Assembly (NCBI RefSeq): GCF_018987265.1
Contig: NZ_CP076855.1
Coordinates: 248,001-312,000, forward strand
DNA length: 64,000 nucleotides
Source of the DNA: Rhizobium sp. WYJ-E13
GTDB lineage: Bacteria; Pseudomonadota; Alphaproteobacteria; Rhizobiales; Rhizobiaceae
Reading direction: 5' to 3'
Of the stretch, positions 36,165 through 45,330 are shown in pieces. Numbering within the stretch: position 1 is the first letter of the stretch; the number at the start of each line of letters is the position of its first letter. Below the pieces are notes generated by a model. That model was not told the DNA's origin. It did not search any database and saw nothing but the letters and a program-made list of their open reading frames with translations. A program made the position numbers and the translations under genes.

Positions 36165-37201
36165 CGCCAGCTCTTCCTGTTAAGCCGATCGACACCGAAA
36201 AATTCGCCGAGCGACTGCGTGCCCGCGCGATCAATGTTCAGGAACGAAAGATCCTGATTTCGCGCTTGTCCGGATCGGATCAGGAAGTTGATCTTACCGC
36301 GCCGACCAACTGCGACGGCTACGGCCGGATCCGCCACTTCAAGTTCAAGACGTCGGAGAATTGGCCACCAAATCCTCTGCCGATTATCCCGGCCTGCTCT
36401 GCGCTTGGTATCGTGGAGCCGCCGGCGATGATGACCGCTCAGGTCTTTCAGAACGCCGCATGCGCTTGGCGCTGTTGGTATTGCTTCGTTCCCGATGCAC
36501 TCCTTAAAGCCGATCTCGCTCGCTCGTCATGGTTCTCAGCTGACGAGCTCGTCAAGCTTTACGCTGAAATTCCCGAACGGCCGGCCGTCATCGACCTCTC
36601 CGGAGGTTCACCAGACCTCGTTCCCGAGTGGACGCCGTGGATGATGAGGGCGCTAAAAGACCGCGGCCTTGATCAGTCAACCTACCTTTGGACCGACGAC
36701 AATCTGAGCACGACATACCTTTTCGATAAGCTAACCAAAGATGAGCTATCACTGTTGAGGAGCTATCGAAATTACGGACGTGTCTGCTGCTTCAAGGGCT
36801 TCGATTCCTATTCGTTCGCGTTCAATACCAAAGCGGCCGAGAGTGATTTTGCCAATCAGTTTGTCATCATGCGGCGGCTGCTCGAGCTTGGCCTCGATCT
36901 CTATGGATACGTAACCCTAACCTCGCCTCGTGGTCAGGGTGTGGCGGCCGGAGTTCGTAGCCTCGTCGACCGGCTTCAGGAGCTCGACGCTTATCTGCCG
37001 CTCCGCATAATTCCACTCGAAATACGAGTTTTTTCGCCGGTCGGCGCGCGGCTCGCCGCAAATGACGAGCGGCAAATAAGTTTGGCTGTCCAGCAGTACG
37101 CGATCGCAGCATGGAATGAGGAAATAGAGAAGCGCTTCAATGCTGAGATGCGAGCGTTGCCGATTGCGTCTGTGCCCTTGGCGCTACGAGGAGTTCGCTG
37201 A
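36161..37201 (+). CDS. radical SAM enzyme
   Basis: A 346-aa protein with the radical SAM cluster motif CAWRCWYC (Cys101, Cys105, Cys108) binding a 4Fe-4S cluster. The following IDLSGGSPDLVPEWTP is the family's GGE-like SAM-contact strand. No SPASM domain is visible. The product is not predictable, but the neighbours (methyltransferase, nucleotide kinase, ASCH) point to modification of a nucleobase or nucleotide rather than a peptide (inference). Its start overlaps the previous stop (ATGA). Confidence 0.85.
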   Translation: MTPALPVKPIDTEKFAERLRARAINVQERKILISRLSGSDQEVDLTAPTNCDGYGRIRHFKFKTSENWPPNPLPIIPACSALGIVEPPAMMTAQVFQNAACAWRCWYCFVPDALLKADLARSSWFSADELVKLYAEIPERPAVIDLSGGSPDLVPEWTPWMMRALKDRGLDQSTYLWTDDNLSTTYLFDKLTKDELSLLRSYRNYGRVCCFKGFDSYSFAFNTKAAESDFANQFVIMRRLLELGLDLYGYVTLTSPRGQGVAAGVRSLVDRLQELDAYLPLRIIPLEIRVFSPVGARLAANDERQISLAVQQYAIAAWNEEIEKRFNAEMRALPIASVPLALRGVR

Positions 37202-37203
37202 CA

Positions 37204-38538
37204 ATGACGCGGGTTTGGGCAAGTGCTGACTTCGAACAGCGAATTGACGAGCAAGTACTTGCCCTATCGTGCCAGCCCGCGTTGACCTTTCACGCTTTGC
37301 TTCACGCGCTTCCAAGCGTCTATCCCACGGTGCTGCTTCAATCGATCAGCAGGCTATCCGAGAGCGGTCTGATTGACCCGAACATTGTAGGTGCCTTGCA
37401 GGCCCAGGCAGGTGTTCGGGACGATACCATGCGTGTCGCCCGCACGATGCTTCCCCTGCCACACCCGGTTGAATATGAATGGAGATTCTGTCCGGATACA
37501 TCGCAGCATCTTCTGGAAGTCGCCGATGAAATGGCGTGGCCCGGAACTCCGATTATCTTGTTTGGGACACCTGGCGTTGCTGTCGAGGCGCTCCATCTTC
37601 CGATCAATCGCAGGCTCATTTTTATCGGTGAAAACAACTCTGTCACCCAGAGGCTCAAGGCATTGAATGATGCTGCGGAGCAGGCCTTGAATCTTCAATT
37701 TTGCGCGTCGCCCTATCCGCAAATGGGGGCAGGCGCCGTTATTGTGGATCCCCCTTGGTACTTGGATTTCGTCAAGCCGATGCTCGCGATCGCCGCCCAT
37801 ACAGTCGGAGTGGGTGGTCTCGTGTTCATCAGTTTGCCTCCGGAGGGTGTCAGACCCTCCGCAATCGAAGATCAGGCAACACTGATCCGACGCGCGGGTC
37901 GGCTTGGACTACGCTTGCATTCGGTGAAGCCGCTTTCCCTTCACTACGAAACACCATTCTTTGAGCAAAACGCTCTGTTTGCCGCCGGGATAGGTGCCTC
38001 GAGACGGTGGCGCCGCGGTGATCTCTTCATCTTCGAGAAGGTTCGGATAGCTACGACCGACTCCAGTCTTTTCGTCTCCCGCAAGCGTGAATGGAGTGAG
38101 TTCGCGATCGGCCGGATGCGTCTTTTTGTGCGGCGAAGCGCTCCGGCGCGCTGCTCCTCGGCTCTAAGTTCGCTGGTCGAGGGAGACATCTTGCCGACGG
38201 TTAGCCGACGAGATCCGCGGCGGCGAAATTCGTCGGTGGTCACGTCAGGAAATCGTTTCTTTGCGTCAAGCAATCCGGAGCTCGTCGCCGAGGCGGCTTT
38301 GTCACTGTGCAAAAGCGAATTTAACGGTGGTTCTCGACAGCCTTTGTGGAGTAACAACATCGAGGCTGCGGAGGTCGAGCGCATTGCGGACGTTCTGAAG
38401 ATGCTTTCGGAACAGGAGGCAGCGGAAGAGCGCGCGACGTTGCCTTCGTCGCCTTTCTCCGAGGGCCTCACATGCAAATACGGTTCGACCAACTTCTCAA
38501 AAGGACTGCCGGAAGTTCGTTCTGGGCCGACTACATGA
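37204..38538 (+). CDS. putative SAM-dependent methyltransferase with DPPW motif
   Basis: A 444-aa protein. The segment VIVDPPWYLDFVKPML, with Asp182, matches motif IV of N6-adenine (MT-A70-like) methyltransferases. IILFGTPGVAVEAL and LIFIGENNS upstream may form the SAM-binding strand, and GGLVFISLPPEG follows. The N-terminal 90 residues are probably a winged helix (ALLHALPSVYPTVLLQSISR). The C-terminal 130 residues are unassigned. Two bp separate it from the radical SAM gene. A DNA or RNA base is the likely target, not proven. Confidence 0.7.
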   Translation: MTRVWASADFEQRIDEQVLALSCQPALTFHALLHALPSVYPTVLLQSISRLSESGLIDPNIVGALQAQAGVRDDTMRVARTMLPLPHPVEYEWRFCPDTSQHLLEVADEMAWPGTPIILFGTPGVAVEALHLPINRRLIFIGENNSVTQRLKALNDAAEQALNLQFCASPYPQMGAGAVIVDPPWYLDFVKPMLAIAAHTVGVGGLVFISLPPEGVRPSAIEDQATLIRRAGRLGLRLHSVKPLSLHYETPFFEQNALFAAGIGASRRWRRGDLFIFEKVRIATTDSSLFVSRKREWSEFAIGRMRLFVRRSAPARCSSALSSLVEGDILPTVSRRDPRRRNSSVVTSGNRFFASSNPELVAEAALSLCKSEFNGGSRQPLWSNNIEAAEVERIADVLKMLSEQEAAEERATLPSSPFSEGLTCKYGSTNFSKGLPEVRSGPTT

Positions 38539-38969
38539 GGTCGGCGAGCAATGACCCATTTCTCTGCGGGGTTCATTTAGCCGTATTTTCTCAGCCTTAT
38601 CTGGACTTGGTCCTGAACGGCGAAAAGAAGATCGAGTCCCGCTTCAGCCGCAATCGGTGTGCTCCGTTCGATGAGGTCCTGGAAGGCGATATCATCCTCC
38701 TCAAAGAGGTCGCTGGTCCAATATGCGGCGTCGCACTGGCGAGCCGCATCTGGTATTTCGATCTTGAGAACGAACCGATTGGCTCGATCAGGCAGACATA
38801 CGGCAGCGCTATTCTCGCAGCTGACGAATTCTGGTCAGAGAAAGAGACATCGTCTTTTGCCACGCTCATCGAACTCGAAAATCCCTCGGCGATAGAGCCG
38901 CTCCCATTCGACAAGCGGGATCGCCGTGGCTGGGTCTCGCTTCGCCCCCGACAGCTGGAGCTATTTTGA
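38472..38969 (+). CDS. ASCH-domain (PUA-like) protein
   Basis: A 165-aa protein. The ASCH fold is recognisable from YLDLVLNGEKKIESRFSRNR, FDEVLEGDIILLKEVAGPI and the strand VALASRIWYF. ASCH domains bind RNA or modified nucleotides. Its 5' end overlaps the methyltransferase gene by 67 bp. The ATG given by the frame is early; ATG at 38535 (MRSASNDPF) would remove most of the overlap. The stop overlaps the kinase start. Confidence 0.75.
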   Translation: MQIRFDQLLKRTAGSSFWADYMRSASNDPFLCGVHLAVFSQPYLDLVLNGEKKIESRFSRNRCAPFDEVLEGDIILLKEVAGPICGVALASRIWYFDLENEPIGSIRQTYGSAILAADEFWSEKETSSFATLIELENPSAIEPLPFDKRDRRGWVSLRPRQLELF

Positions 38970-39511
38970 TGCCATTGATCGTCTGTTTCTCCGGCAAAAT
39001 AGGAAGCGGAAAATCTTCGGTTATCGCGTCGGTCGGCGACAGACTTCAATGGAAACGAACAGGGTTCGGCCAATACCTCCGTGCGGAAATCATCAAAGTA
39101 GGCGGTGATCCAGAATCCCGGGAGGCGCTCCAAGAAATGGGACAGCGTCTCGTTGAATCAGATCCCGACGGCTTTTGTCGCGCGGTACTCGAGTTTGTCG
39201 ACTACCGCGCCGGCGAGAATTTGCTCGTCGACGGCATACGCCATGTCGACATCTTCAATCGGCTAGAGCAGATTGTGTCGCCGGCTGCGATAAGGCTAAT
39301 CCATCTGTCCGTGAGTGAGGATGTTCAGCGCCGCCGAGTGCAATCTCGCGCGGATGCTGCGGACCTGGACCGTGCAGGCGCCCATGTCGTCGAAGCAGAT
39401 CTTGCGCAAAGCCTTCCGGATCGCGCTCATGCCGTCATCGACGCCGAGGCGCCATTCGATCAGGTGGCCGAAGCTTGCCTTAGCCAGATCAACGGCTGGA
39501 TCGCATCATGA
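38969..39511 (+). CDS. P-loop nucleoside/nucleotide kinase
   Basis: A 180-aa kinase of the adenylate/dephospho-CoA kinase class. Walker A is SGKIGSGKSS at residues 8-17, followed by a substrate region (TGFGQYLRAEIIK) and a Walker B-like NLLVDGIRHVD, with a lid segment SEDVQRRRVQSRADA. It likely phosphorylates a nucleotide; in this operon a modified (d)NMP is a reasonable guess. The ATG overlaps the upstream TGA (TGATG). Confidence 0.75.
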   Translation: MPLIVCFSGKIGSGKSSVIASVGDRLQWKRTGFGQYLRAEIIKVGGDPESREALQEMGQRLVESDPDGFCRAVLEFVDYRAGENLLVDGIRHVDIFNRLEQIVSPAAIRLIHLSVSEDVQRRRVQSRADAADLDRAGAHVVEADLAQSLPDRAHAVIDAEAPFDQVAEACLSQINGWIAS

Positions 39512-40770
39512 CCCAACGGACGGGCAGCGCGGACCTGCCTCTCCACGGTGGTCGGGTTCCCGCATGGCTTGGCGAGAGGATGACCCGCCTTGGGACGATA
39601 ATTGCGGAGGCTATTGTTCTCCACTACGGGCGCGACGAGTTTCTTCGCCGGCTTTCCCATCCGTTCTGGTTCCAATCATTCGGCGCTGTTATGGGTATGG
39701 ACTGGCACTCCTCGGGGATAACGACGAGCGTTCTCGGAGCGCTGAAGCGAGGCTTGTCCGCTCGGGGAAACGACCTCGGCATATACGTCTGCGGTGGACG
39801 CGGCGCTCAGTCTCGAAAGACACCCTCAGAACTGCTTGCAATTGCCGACCGCACCGGCTTCGATGGTAATCAGCTCGCGTCCACAAGCCGCCTCGTTGCC
39901 AAGGTGGACAGTGCAGCAGTCCAGGACGGCTTCGACCTCTACTTGCACGGTTTCATCACGACCGCGGACGGAAGCTGGGTGGTCGTCCAGCAAGGGATGA
40001 ATGGTGACCGACGCCAGGCAAGGCGATATCACTGGCTCTCAGAGGGCCTAGAAAGCTTTGTGGATTCCCCTCATGCCGCAATCGAGGGGCGTGACCAGGG
40101 GCTGATCATGAATCTTGCGGATAAGAGAGCTCGTGCTTCTAGGGTCGCACAACTCGAACTTCTGAACGAACTCGGTCCCGAGCAAATCGCTGATGAGTTC
40201 TATAAGATAACAGGCACGGATCGACCGCGCCGGACGGCCGTGGAGCCTCAGTTGTCCTTGCCGCATCTGGTGATGCCAATTCGGCACGACGTTCGAGAAT
40301 CTGACGTAAACATGGGCCGGCTGCATGGCAATCTTGCGGCCGCAGCCGATCGCGGGCCCAAGGACTTTGCGGATTTGCTGCTCACGCCAAATGTTGGACC
40401 CCGAACTGTAAGCGCTCTGGCGATGGTTGCCGAAGTCATTCACGGGGCGCCCTGTCGTTTCTCTGATCCAGCTCGCTTTTCTCTGGCCCATGGAGGAAAG
40501 GACCGGCATCCGTACCCAGTCCCAATCAAAATCTACGATGAAACGATCCGGGTAATGAAATCGGCCGTGAAGAAGGGACGGCTAGGCCAGCAGGAAGAAC
40601 TGCTTGCTATAAAGCGTCTTGACGATCAGGCGCGTCGACTGGAGCGATACGTGACAGGGCCCGACCTCAAAGAAATCATCGCGGGCGAATTCCGACATTC
40701 GGCTGAGTTTGGCGGCCGGTCCATATTTGGACATGAAGTCGATCTCGAAGAAAAAAACAGAGATAGCTAA
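39508..40770 (+). CDS. DUF763 family protein
   Basis: A 420-aa protein of DUF763. The N-terminal RTGSADLPLHGGRVPAWLGE is diagnostic, followed by GMDWHSSGITTSVLGALKRG and WVVVQQGMNGDRRQARRYHW. A helix-hairpin-helix-like segment (LLLTPNVGPRTVSALAMVAE) suggests DNA binding. The family occurs in archaea and scattered bacteria and has no established function that I know of. It is the last gene of the operon, overlapping the kinase stop by 4 bp. Confidence 0.82.
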   Translation: MTQRTGSADLPLHGGRVPAWLGERMTRLGTIIAEAIVLHYGRDEFLRRLSHPFWFQSFGAVMGMDWHSSGITTSVLGALKRGLSARGNDLGIYVCGGRGAQSRKTPSELLAIADRTGFDGNQLASTSRLVAKVDSAAVQDGFDLYLHGFITTADGSWVVVQQGMNGDRRQARRYHWLSEGLESFVDSPHAAIEGRDQGLIMNLADKRARASRVAQLELLNELGPEQIADEFYKITGTDRPRRTAVEPQLSLPHLVMPIRHDVRESDVNMGRLHGNLAAAADRGPKDFADLLLTPNVGPRTVSALAMVAEVIHGAPCRFSDPARFSLAHGGKDRHPYPVPIKIYDETIRVMKSAVKKGRLGQQEELLAIKRLDDQARRLERYVTGPDLKEIIAGEFRHSAEFGGRSIFGHEVDLEEKNRDS

Positions 40771-40892
40771 TTTCTCATTTTCTCGGCTCAATAAAATTCT
40801 ATAACGGCGAAGTGGTAGAGAGAGCTTACAAACCGCGTCGCGAAAACTCTGAAGCAGTCCAGCCCGGCTTCTCGGAAGTGATCGCAAGTCCG

Positions 40893-41606
40893 TCAGGCTG
40901 GAGCTGTCTGCGTTTCAAAATCAAGGATCGAATGCAGCACAGTGACAGGAGCCAGTCCGATCGCAGTTCGAGCGTGGTCCGACGCAAGTGAGATTCGTTC
41001 CACGCCGAGTTCGACTGAAGCGGTTCTCAAGGCCGCAACTCCTGCCGATAACGAGGTGGCGACCGCGGCGAGCCAACTGGTCGGGTTAACATAAGCATAG
41101 CCCACCATGCCTGCGGCAAGATCCTTGGAATAAGGCGGCTGGCGTTCGATGAAGCATCCCAGACCGTCCGCCGCCATGTAGCGGCCGGCGATATCACCAG
41201 GATTTCGTAAAGGCTTGGCTTCCACGACAAACGCGACGGCGCGCCCAGCCTCGAACTTCCGCTCGAAACGGAAATCGGCCTTCGACTTGCGCGTCCCATG
41301 CCTCTCGTCGCCCGGAGTTGGGCTTTCATAACTTACATGGATCCGATCACGATTGCTGTCGATCTCGGCATCATTTCGAAGCCGCCGCATCCGGTCGCCG
41401 AGGCCCGAGGTGATCTCGGGCTCTGTTGGGCTGTTACTTTTGCACCCGCCTAGAAACGAATTCCATTCGTCGGCCGTCCGCAACAGCGCGTGGCTGTCCT
41501 CCAGCAGGAGCAGCGCATCTGAGATGAACTCGCTCCACAGGTCGGCTTCCTGGAAAGTTAGCCCTCGCCCAACGAGCCATTGCTGCAACGAAATAACCGC
41601 CGTCAT
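40893..41606 (-). CDS. putative PD-(D/E)XK-type nuclease
   Basis: A 237-aa protein. The region KSKADFRFERKFEAGRAVAF followed by VVEAKPL has the D ... ExK arrangement of PD-(D/E)XK nucleases (catalytic Asp, then EAK). It overlaps the methylase stop by 4 bp, so it is translationally coupled to a DNA methylase and probably provides the cutting activity of a restriction module. The rest of the protein is not recognisable to me. Confidence 0.6.
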   Translation of the reverse strand: MTAVISLQQWLVGRGLTFQEADLWSEFISDALLLLEDSHALLRTADEWNSFLGGCKSNSPTEPEITSGLGDRMRRLRNDAEIDSNRDRIHVSYESPTPGDERHGTRKSKADFRFERKFEAGRAVAFVVEAKPLRNPGDIAGRYMAADGLGCFIERQPPYSKDLAAGMVGYAYVNPTSWLAAVATSLSAGVAALRTASVELGVERISLASDHARTAIGLAPVTVLHSILDFETQTAPA

Positions 41607-44600
41607 ACAGCCTCTTTGCTATCGAATCCGGCCATCGCGGCGGCCGTGATAAGGTCCGCATCGGCAAACGCGCGCTCCAGCGTCCAGTGCATCCGTTCGC
41701 CCGGTTTGACAAGGACGCTCGCCATCTCCTCTCGCGACTGCCACAAGAAACGGCTTTGCGTCATGGCGCTCGCGCTGTTGCGGTTATAGGTCTCTATTGC
41801 CTTGTTCGCGAAGTAGTCGGCCCGACTGGCAGGGGAGTGGTTACTGGTCACGTATTCGATAACAACGGCGAGCAGGTCAGCGTCGACCCGCAAAACTCTT
41901 GCGCTGTATCGCTTTCGCCCGCCGTCAATCTCGTGCAGTAAGCCGGCAATATAGGTCTCGAGCTCGGCTTGGTCGCTCGCCCGCAATGCGTCATCGGGCG
42001 TCCCACCATCCGTGAACCCTTCTCTGAACGAATTGAACTCGTCGATCAGACGCTGATAAAGCGGCGGTAAGCCGAGTTTCGCGCAGATTATTGCTTCGCG
42101 TTCCTCGGGCGTGACCGTCAAGAGGTCGGCCCAGTCATCCCTCTCAAGACCGCCGAACGGCCATGGGAGATCGAGGACGGTACTCAGTTCGATATTCGCC
42201 CGATCGATCGTCATTCGACGTCCACTAACGAAGCACAGATAGCGGAAGGTGCTTGAGGCCATGTAGAGCGCAAGGGCCTCGAGGAACCGGCGATACCGGG
42301 CCGGAAGTTCCTCCCCCGCGAACTTTGGAAAGCAGGCAACGATGAAGAAACTTGTGGCGACGGGCAGCTCGACAAAGATGGCCGTCTCGCAGTTGCGCGG
42401 GAGAAGGACAACGTTGCCCATCAGATAGGGTCGCGAACCCGGAACGGCCCGTTCCAACTGTGAGGAAGGAAGTGGCACAATGCTTCGAGCCGGGAACAGG
42501 CTTCGCTCACGACCAAGCTGATACTTCCAGAACGTATCCCGCTTGGAGTCGTTGCTAAGGACAAAGCGGCTATCAAGATTTTGGTCGACCTCGATCTTAA
42601 ATTGAAGGCCGATGGTATCGTTGAGCTGTCGCATCGCCTGCAGCCGCCCGGAAGCGATTTGCCGGTCGAGCTTGGCAAGCACTCGCCGGTCGACCGGGGA
42701 GCAGGTAAACAGATGGCGCCATCCAGCATCGGTCAGATCGTCCGCGTCCTGCCAAAGAACCTGCGTCCAGTCTTGAAGAAGTGTCCAAAGGCGCCCCTTC
42801 CTGCTAGCCGGCTGTGTGGATCGCAGCGGGCGGTACAGCCAGAAAGGCCGGTTCGATTCTCCTGTCGCCTTGCGCAAGATGACAGCGGCCGTTGCTTGAC
42901 GCGCGCCTCGTTCGGCTTTCTTGTCCGCGGTGCCGGCGGTACGTGCGGAAGAGCGGCGAAACAACGCGTAGCGAAGATGCGCGAAATCAGCGATACCGAT
43001 CAACTCGGTTTTCGTTCGCAACTCCCGCGTAAACTTGTCGGAGAAGGTGTTAACAAGGCTTTTCTGCGGAAGCAGGAGAGCCGCGACGCCTTCTTGCTTC
43101 AAATGTTCATGATAGGCCTTCCAGAGGAACAGTTCAGCTACCTGCTTATCACCAATCGGAACCTTGGACCGTTTGTGGTAGTCGTTCGCATGGTCGCTAT
43201 CGAGCGTGCCTAGTTGGACCCAAGGCGGGTTTCCGACAACAACATCGCACGCGATCCCGCTCGATACATCGGAGAAGAAATCTCCGACTCTGATATTGGC
43301 CCCGCGCTCGGGTGTTGCCGTCAACATCGGAGGAAACAGTCGCCGGCGTCCGACTCGGACCGGCCACCGCGCATAATCGGCCGCCTCCTTTGGCTCAACA
43401 TAATCGAGCATTGTTAGATACAGGCTAAAAGCTGCAACATGACAAGCAGTAGCATTCAGTTCGACGCCAAAGATTCTTTCCGTCATCAGCGTGTGGAGAT
43501 AATCGAGCGGAAGATGCGCCTCGCCCGCCGTAAGTGCAGACTCCACGATCCGCCGATAGGCACCGACGAGAAAGACGCCGGATCCTGCGGCCGGATCGAA
43601 AACGCGGGTGTCAGCATTCAGCGATGTCGCCTCTTCAACGCGATCGAGCGCGTAGTCGGCAAGGAATGGCGGCGTGTAAAAGGCTCCGAAGCGTTTACCC
43701 GCTTCTCTGTTCTCGTTCCTCAGGAACATCTCGTAGATGGCTGAAAGCGTTTCCGTTCGAATGCTTGCAAAGTCGTAGTCGAGAAAGCTCAGTTGAAGCG
43801 CGTCGTTTGAGCCCAATTCGGCGCCGTGTCGCAGTACCCGTCTCAATAGGTTAAGGTGCTCGGCGTCATACGCGTCCGCATAGTCCTTGGGCATTGGGAA
43901 GATGCTGCCGTTGAACACTTCATCGAGACGGCCGAATAGCGTTTTGATGTCGGCAGACGACCATTCGCTGTCGACGCCCAGGCCTATTCCCGTCAGTTCC
44001 CACTCAGCCAGTCGCTCGGGGGTGATGAAACCGCGATCGACCAAGAAATAGAAATAGAGCAATCGTGCGATGAGCGCATTGATGACACTCGGCGCCAAGG
44101 CGCGGCGCGACCGCGTCTCCGCGGAAAAAGCAACAGATAAATCTGCGAGAGATCTCAGGAGGCGTTCATCGACGAACTCGTCTGCTGTGCGCGCTTCGTC
44201 GCGCCAAGCAAGAGAACTCCGCAGAACCTTCGCTGATAAAGGCGCCAATGCGGACTGTCCGCCAATGCCGACCAGCTTGTCGGACGGATCGATCGAAACC
44301 TCCGTCGCATACCGCTCCCAGCGGGACGACGAAAAACCGAATCCTTGACACACCCATAGCCGATCCGGCCCGACGGCTACGAGATAAGGTGCGAGCCCTT
44401 GGCTCCAGACGCTGCGATGCACCCGCATGGCATCGGCCGCATCCGAAACCGCAGCCAGATAGACCAGAGGGGTAAACCGTGCGTGCTCCGGGCCGAGCAA
44501 CGTTCCTTGAGAGCCAGTCCAGAGCCCGAAGGCGGCCCGAACGTTCATTAACTGCGCCGCAAGCCGCAAGGCATGACGATGGTTCGGCTGGCTCGCGAAG

Positions 44601-44674
44601 GAATCCGCCAGAACATAGCCTGGATCCCCTCGATAACCGAGTAAGTCCGCGACTTTATCGAGCAAATCGCTCAT
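41603..44674 (-). CDS. Eco57I-type N6-adenine DNA methylase
   Basis: A large methylase of about 1,023 aa. SAM-binding motif I is FDPAAGSGVFLVGAYR (about residue 360) and the catalytic motif IV is VVGNPPWVQL (about residue 482), as in type IIG/Eco57I and PglX-like enzymes. A helical N-terminal third and a C-terminal specificity-like half flank the core. No nuclease motif is evident in the first 300 residues. The ATG at 44674 overlaps the upstream gene by 4 bp. With its neighbours it forms a compact methylase/nuclease module. Confidence 0.85.
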   Translation of the reverse strand: MSDLLDKVADLLGYRGDPGYVLADSFASQPNHRHALRLAAQLMNVRAAFGLWTGSQGTLLGPEHARFTPLVYLAAVSDAADAMRVHRSVWSQGLAPYLVAVGPDRLWVCQGFGFSSSRWERYATEVSIDPSDKLVGIGGQSALAPLSAKVLRSSLAWRDEARTADEFVDERLLRSLADLSVAFSAETRSRRALAPSVINALIARLLYFYFLVDRGFITPERLAEWELTGIGLGVDSEWSSADIKTLFGRLDEVFNGSIFPMPKDYADAYDAEHLNLLRRVLRHGAELGSNDALQLSFLDYDFASIRTETLSAIYEMFLRNENREAGKRFGAFYTPPFLADYALDRVEEATSLNADTRVFDPAAGSGVFLVGAYRRIVESALTAGEAHLPLDYLHTLMTERIFGVELNATACHVAAFSLYLTMLDYVEPKEAADYARWPVRVGRRRLFPPMLTATPERGANIRVGDFFSDVSSGIACDVVVGNPPWVQLGTLDSDHANDYHKRSKVPIGDKQVAELFLWKAYHEHLKQEGVAALLLPQKSLVNTFSDKFTRELRTKTELIGIADFAHLRYALFRRSSARTAGTADKKAERGARQATAAVILRKATGESNRPFWLYRPLRSTQPASRKGRLWTLLQDWTQVLWQDADDLTDAGWRHLFTCSPVDRRVLAKLDRQIASGRLQAMRQLNDTIGLQFKIEVDQNLDSRFVLSNDSKRDTFWKYQLGRERSLFPARSIVPLPSSQLERAVPGSRPYLMGNVVLLPRNCETAIFVELPVATSFFIVACFPKFAGEELPARYRRFLEALALYMASSTFRYLCFVSGRRMTIDRANIELSTVLDLPWPFGGLERDDWADLLTVTPEEREAIICAKLGLPPLYQRLIDEFNSFREGFTDGGTPDDALRASDQAELETYIAGLLHEIDGGRKRYSARVLRVDADLLAVVIEYVTSNHSPASRADYFANKAIETYNRNSASAMTQSRFLWQSREEMASVLVKPGERMHWTLERAFADADLITAAAMAGFDSKEAV

Positions 44675-45135
44675 CGGTGCTTCCTGCCGACAGCCTGAGG
44701 TGCAAAGGGAAGCGGTATTTGTGGTTGCTCCGCTCTTGAGGAAAAGGCCGCATCCCACAGGCGATCGACGATCGGCTCACAGGGAATCAGGATTGCAGGC
44801 TGTTCGTGCAGCAATCGCGAAGGATCAGACAATTCAATTGCCTCGGCCGTCACCATAATCACCGTTGAGCGGAGAGCCCCCGGTCGTTGCTGCGCGCAAA
44901 GATTGAAAAGTTCATCCCAGCGCTCCGCGAATTTGGCGATTCCGATATCGAGGGTATGCACCGCCGCCGCCAGTGCCGCCAGTGCGATCAACTCGCCTGC
45001 AGAAAAACGCGCGCTCTTGCCCGTTTTCTTCGCGAGGCACGGGATGACCTTACGCCAGTGGCGCCAAGCTTCCGGGCTAACGCCAGCGAACTTGCGGGCT
45101 TGTTCGCCCGTATATTGAATGGCGGTCGCTGACAT
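44671..45135 (-). CDS. MerR-like HTH protein of the methylase module
   Basis: A 154-aa protein whose N-terminal part (YTGEQARKFAGVSPEAWRHW and ARFSAGELIALAALAAAV) resembles a MerR-type DNA-binding region, followed by a helical C-terminus of unknown role. It precedes the methylase in the same operon with a 4-bp overlap and may control it or take part in the complex. Confidence 0.6.
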   Translation of the reverse strand: MSATAIQYTGEQARKFAGVSPEAWRHWRKVIPCLAKKTGKSARFSAGELIALAALAAAVHTLDIGIAKFAERWDELFNLCAQQRPGALRSTVIMVTAEAIELSDPSRLLHEQPAILIPCEPIVDRLWDAAFSSRAEQPQIPLPFAPQAVGRKHR

Positions 45136-45330
45136 GTTTTCTTGGGGCTAACAACAAGAACCTTGTTCTACTGCACCTTTATCCTTTTGCCAATCCTTCT
45201 GATGTGGATGCCGATGTTCGCAAGAAAGAACCTTAATGAGGTACCAAAGCTTCAGGCTGAGCAGTGACGGGTTCTTCCGTGGGCGAGAAAAGGAGGCATT
45301 GCGGGATCACAGAGCGCAAGTGGCGAGCGC

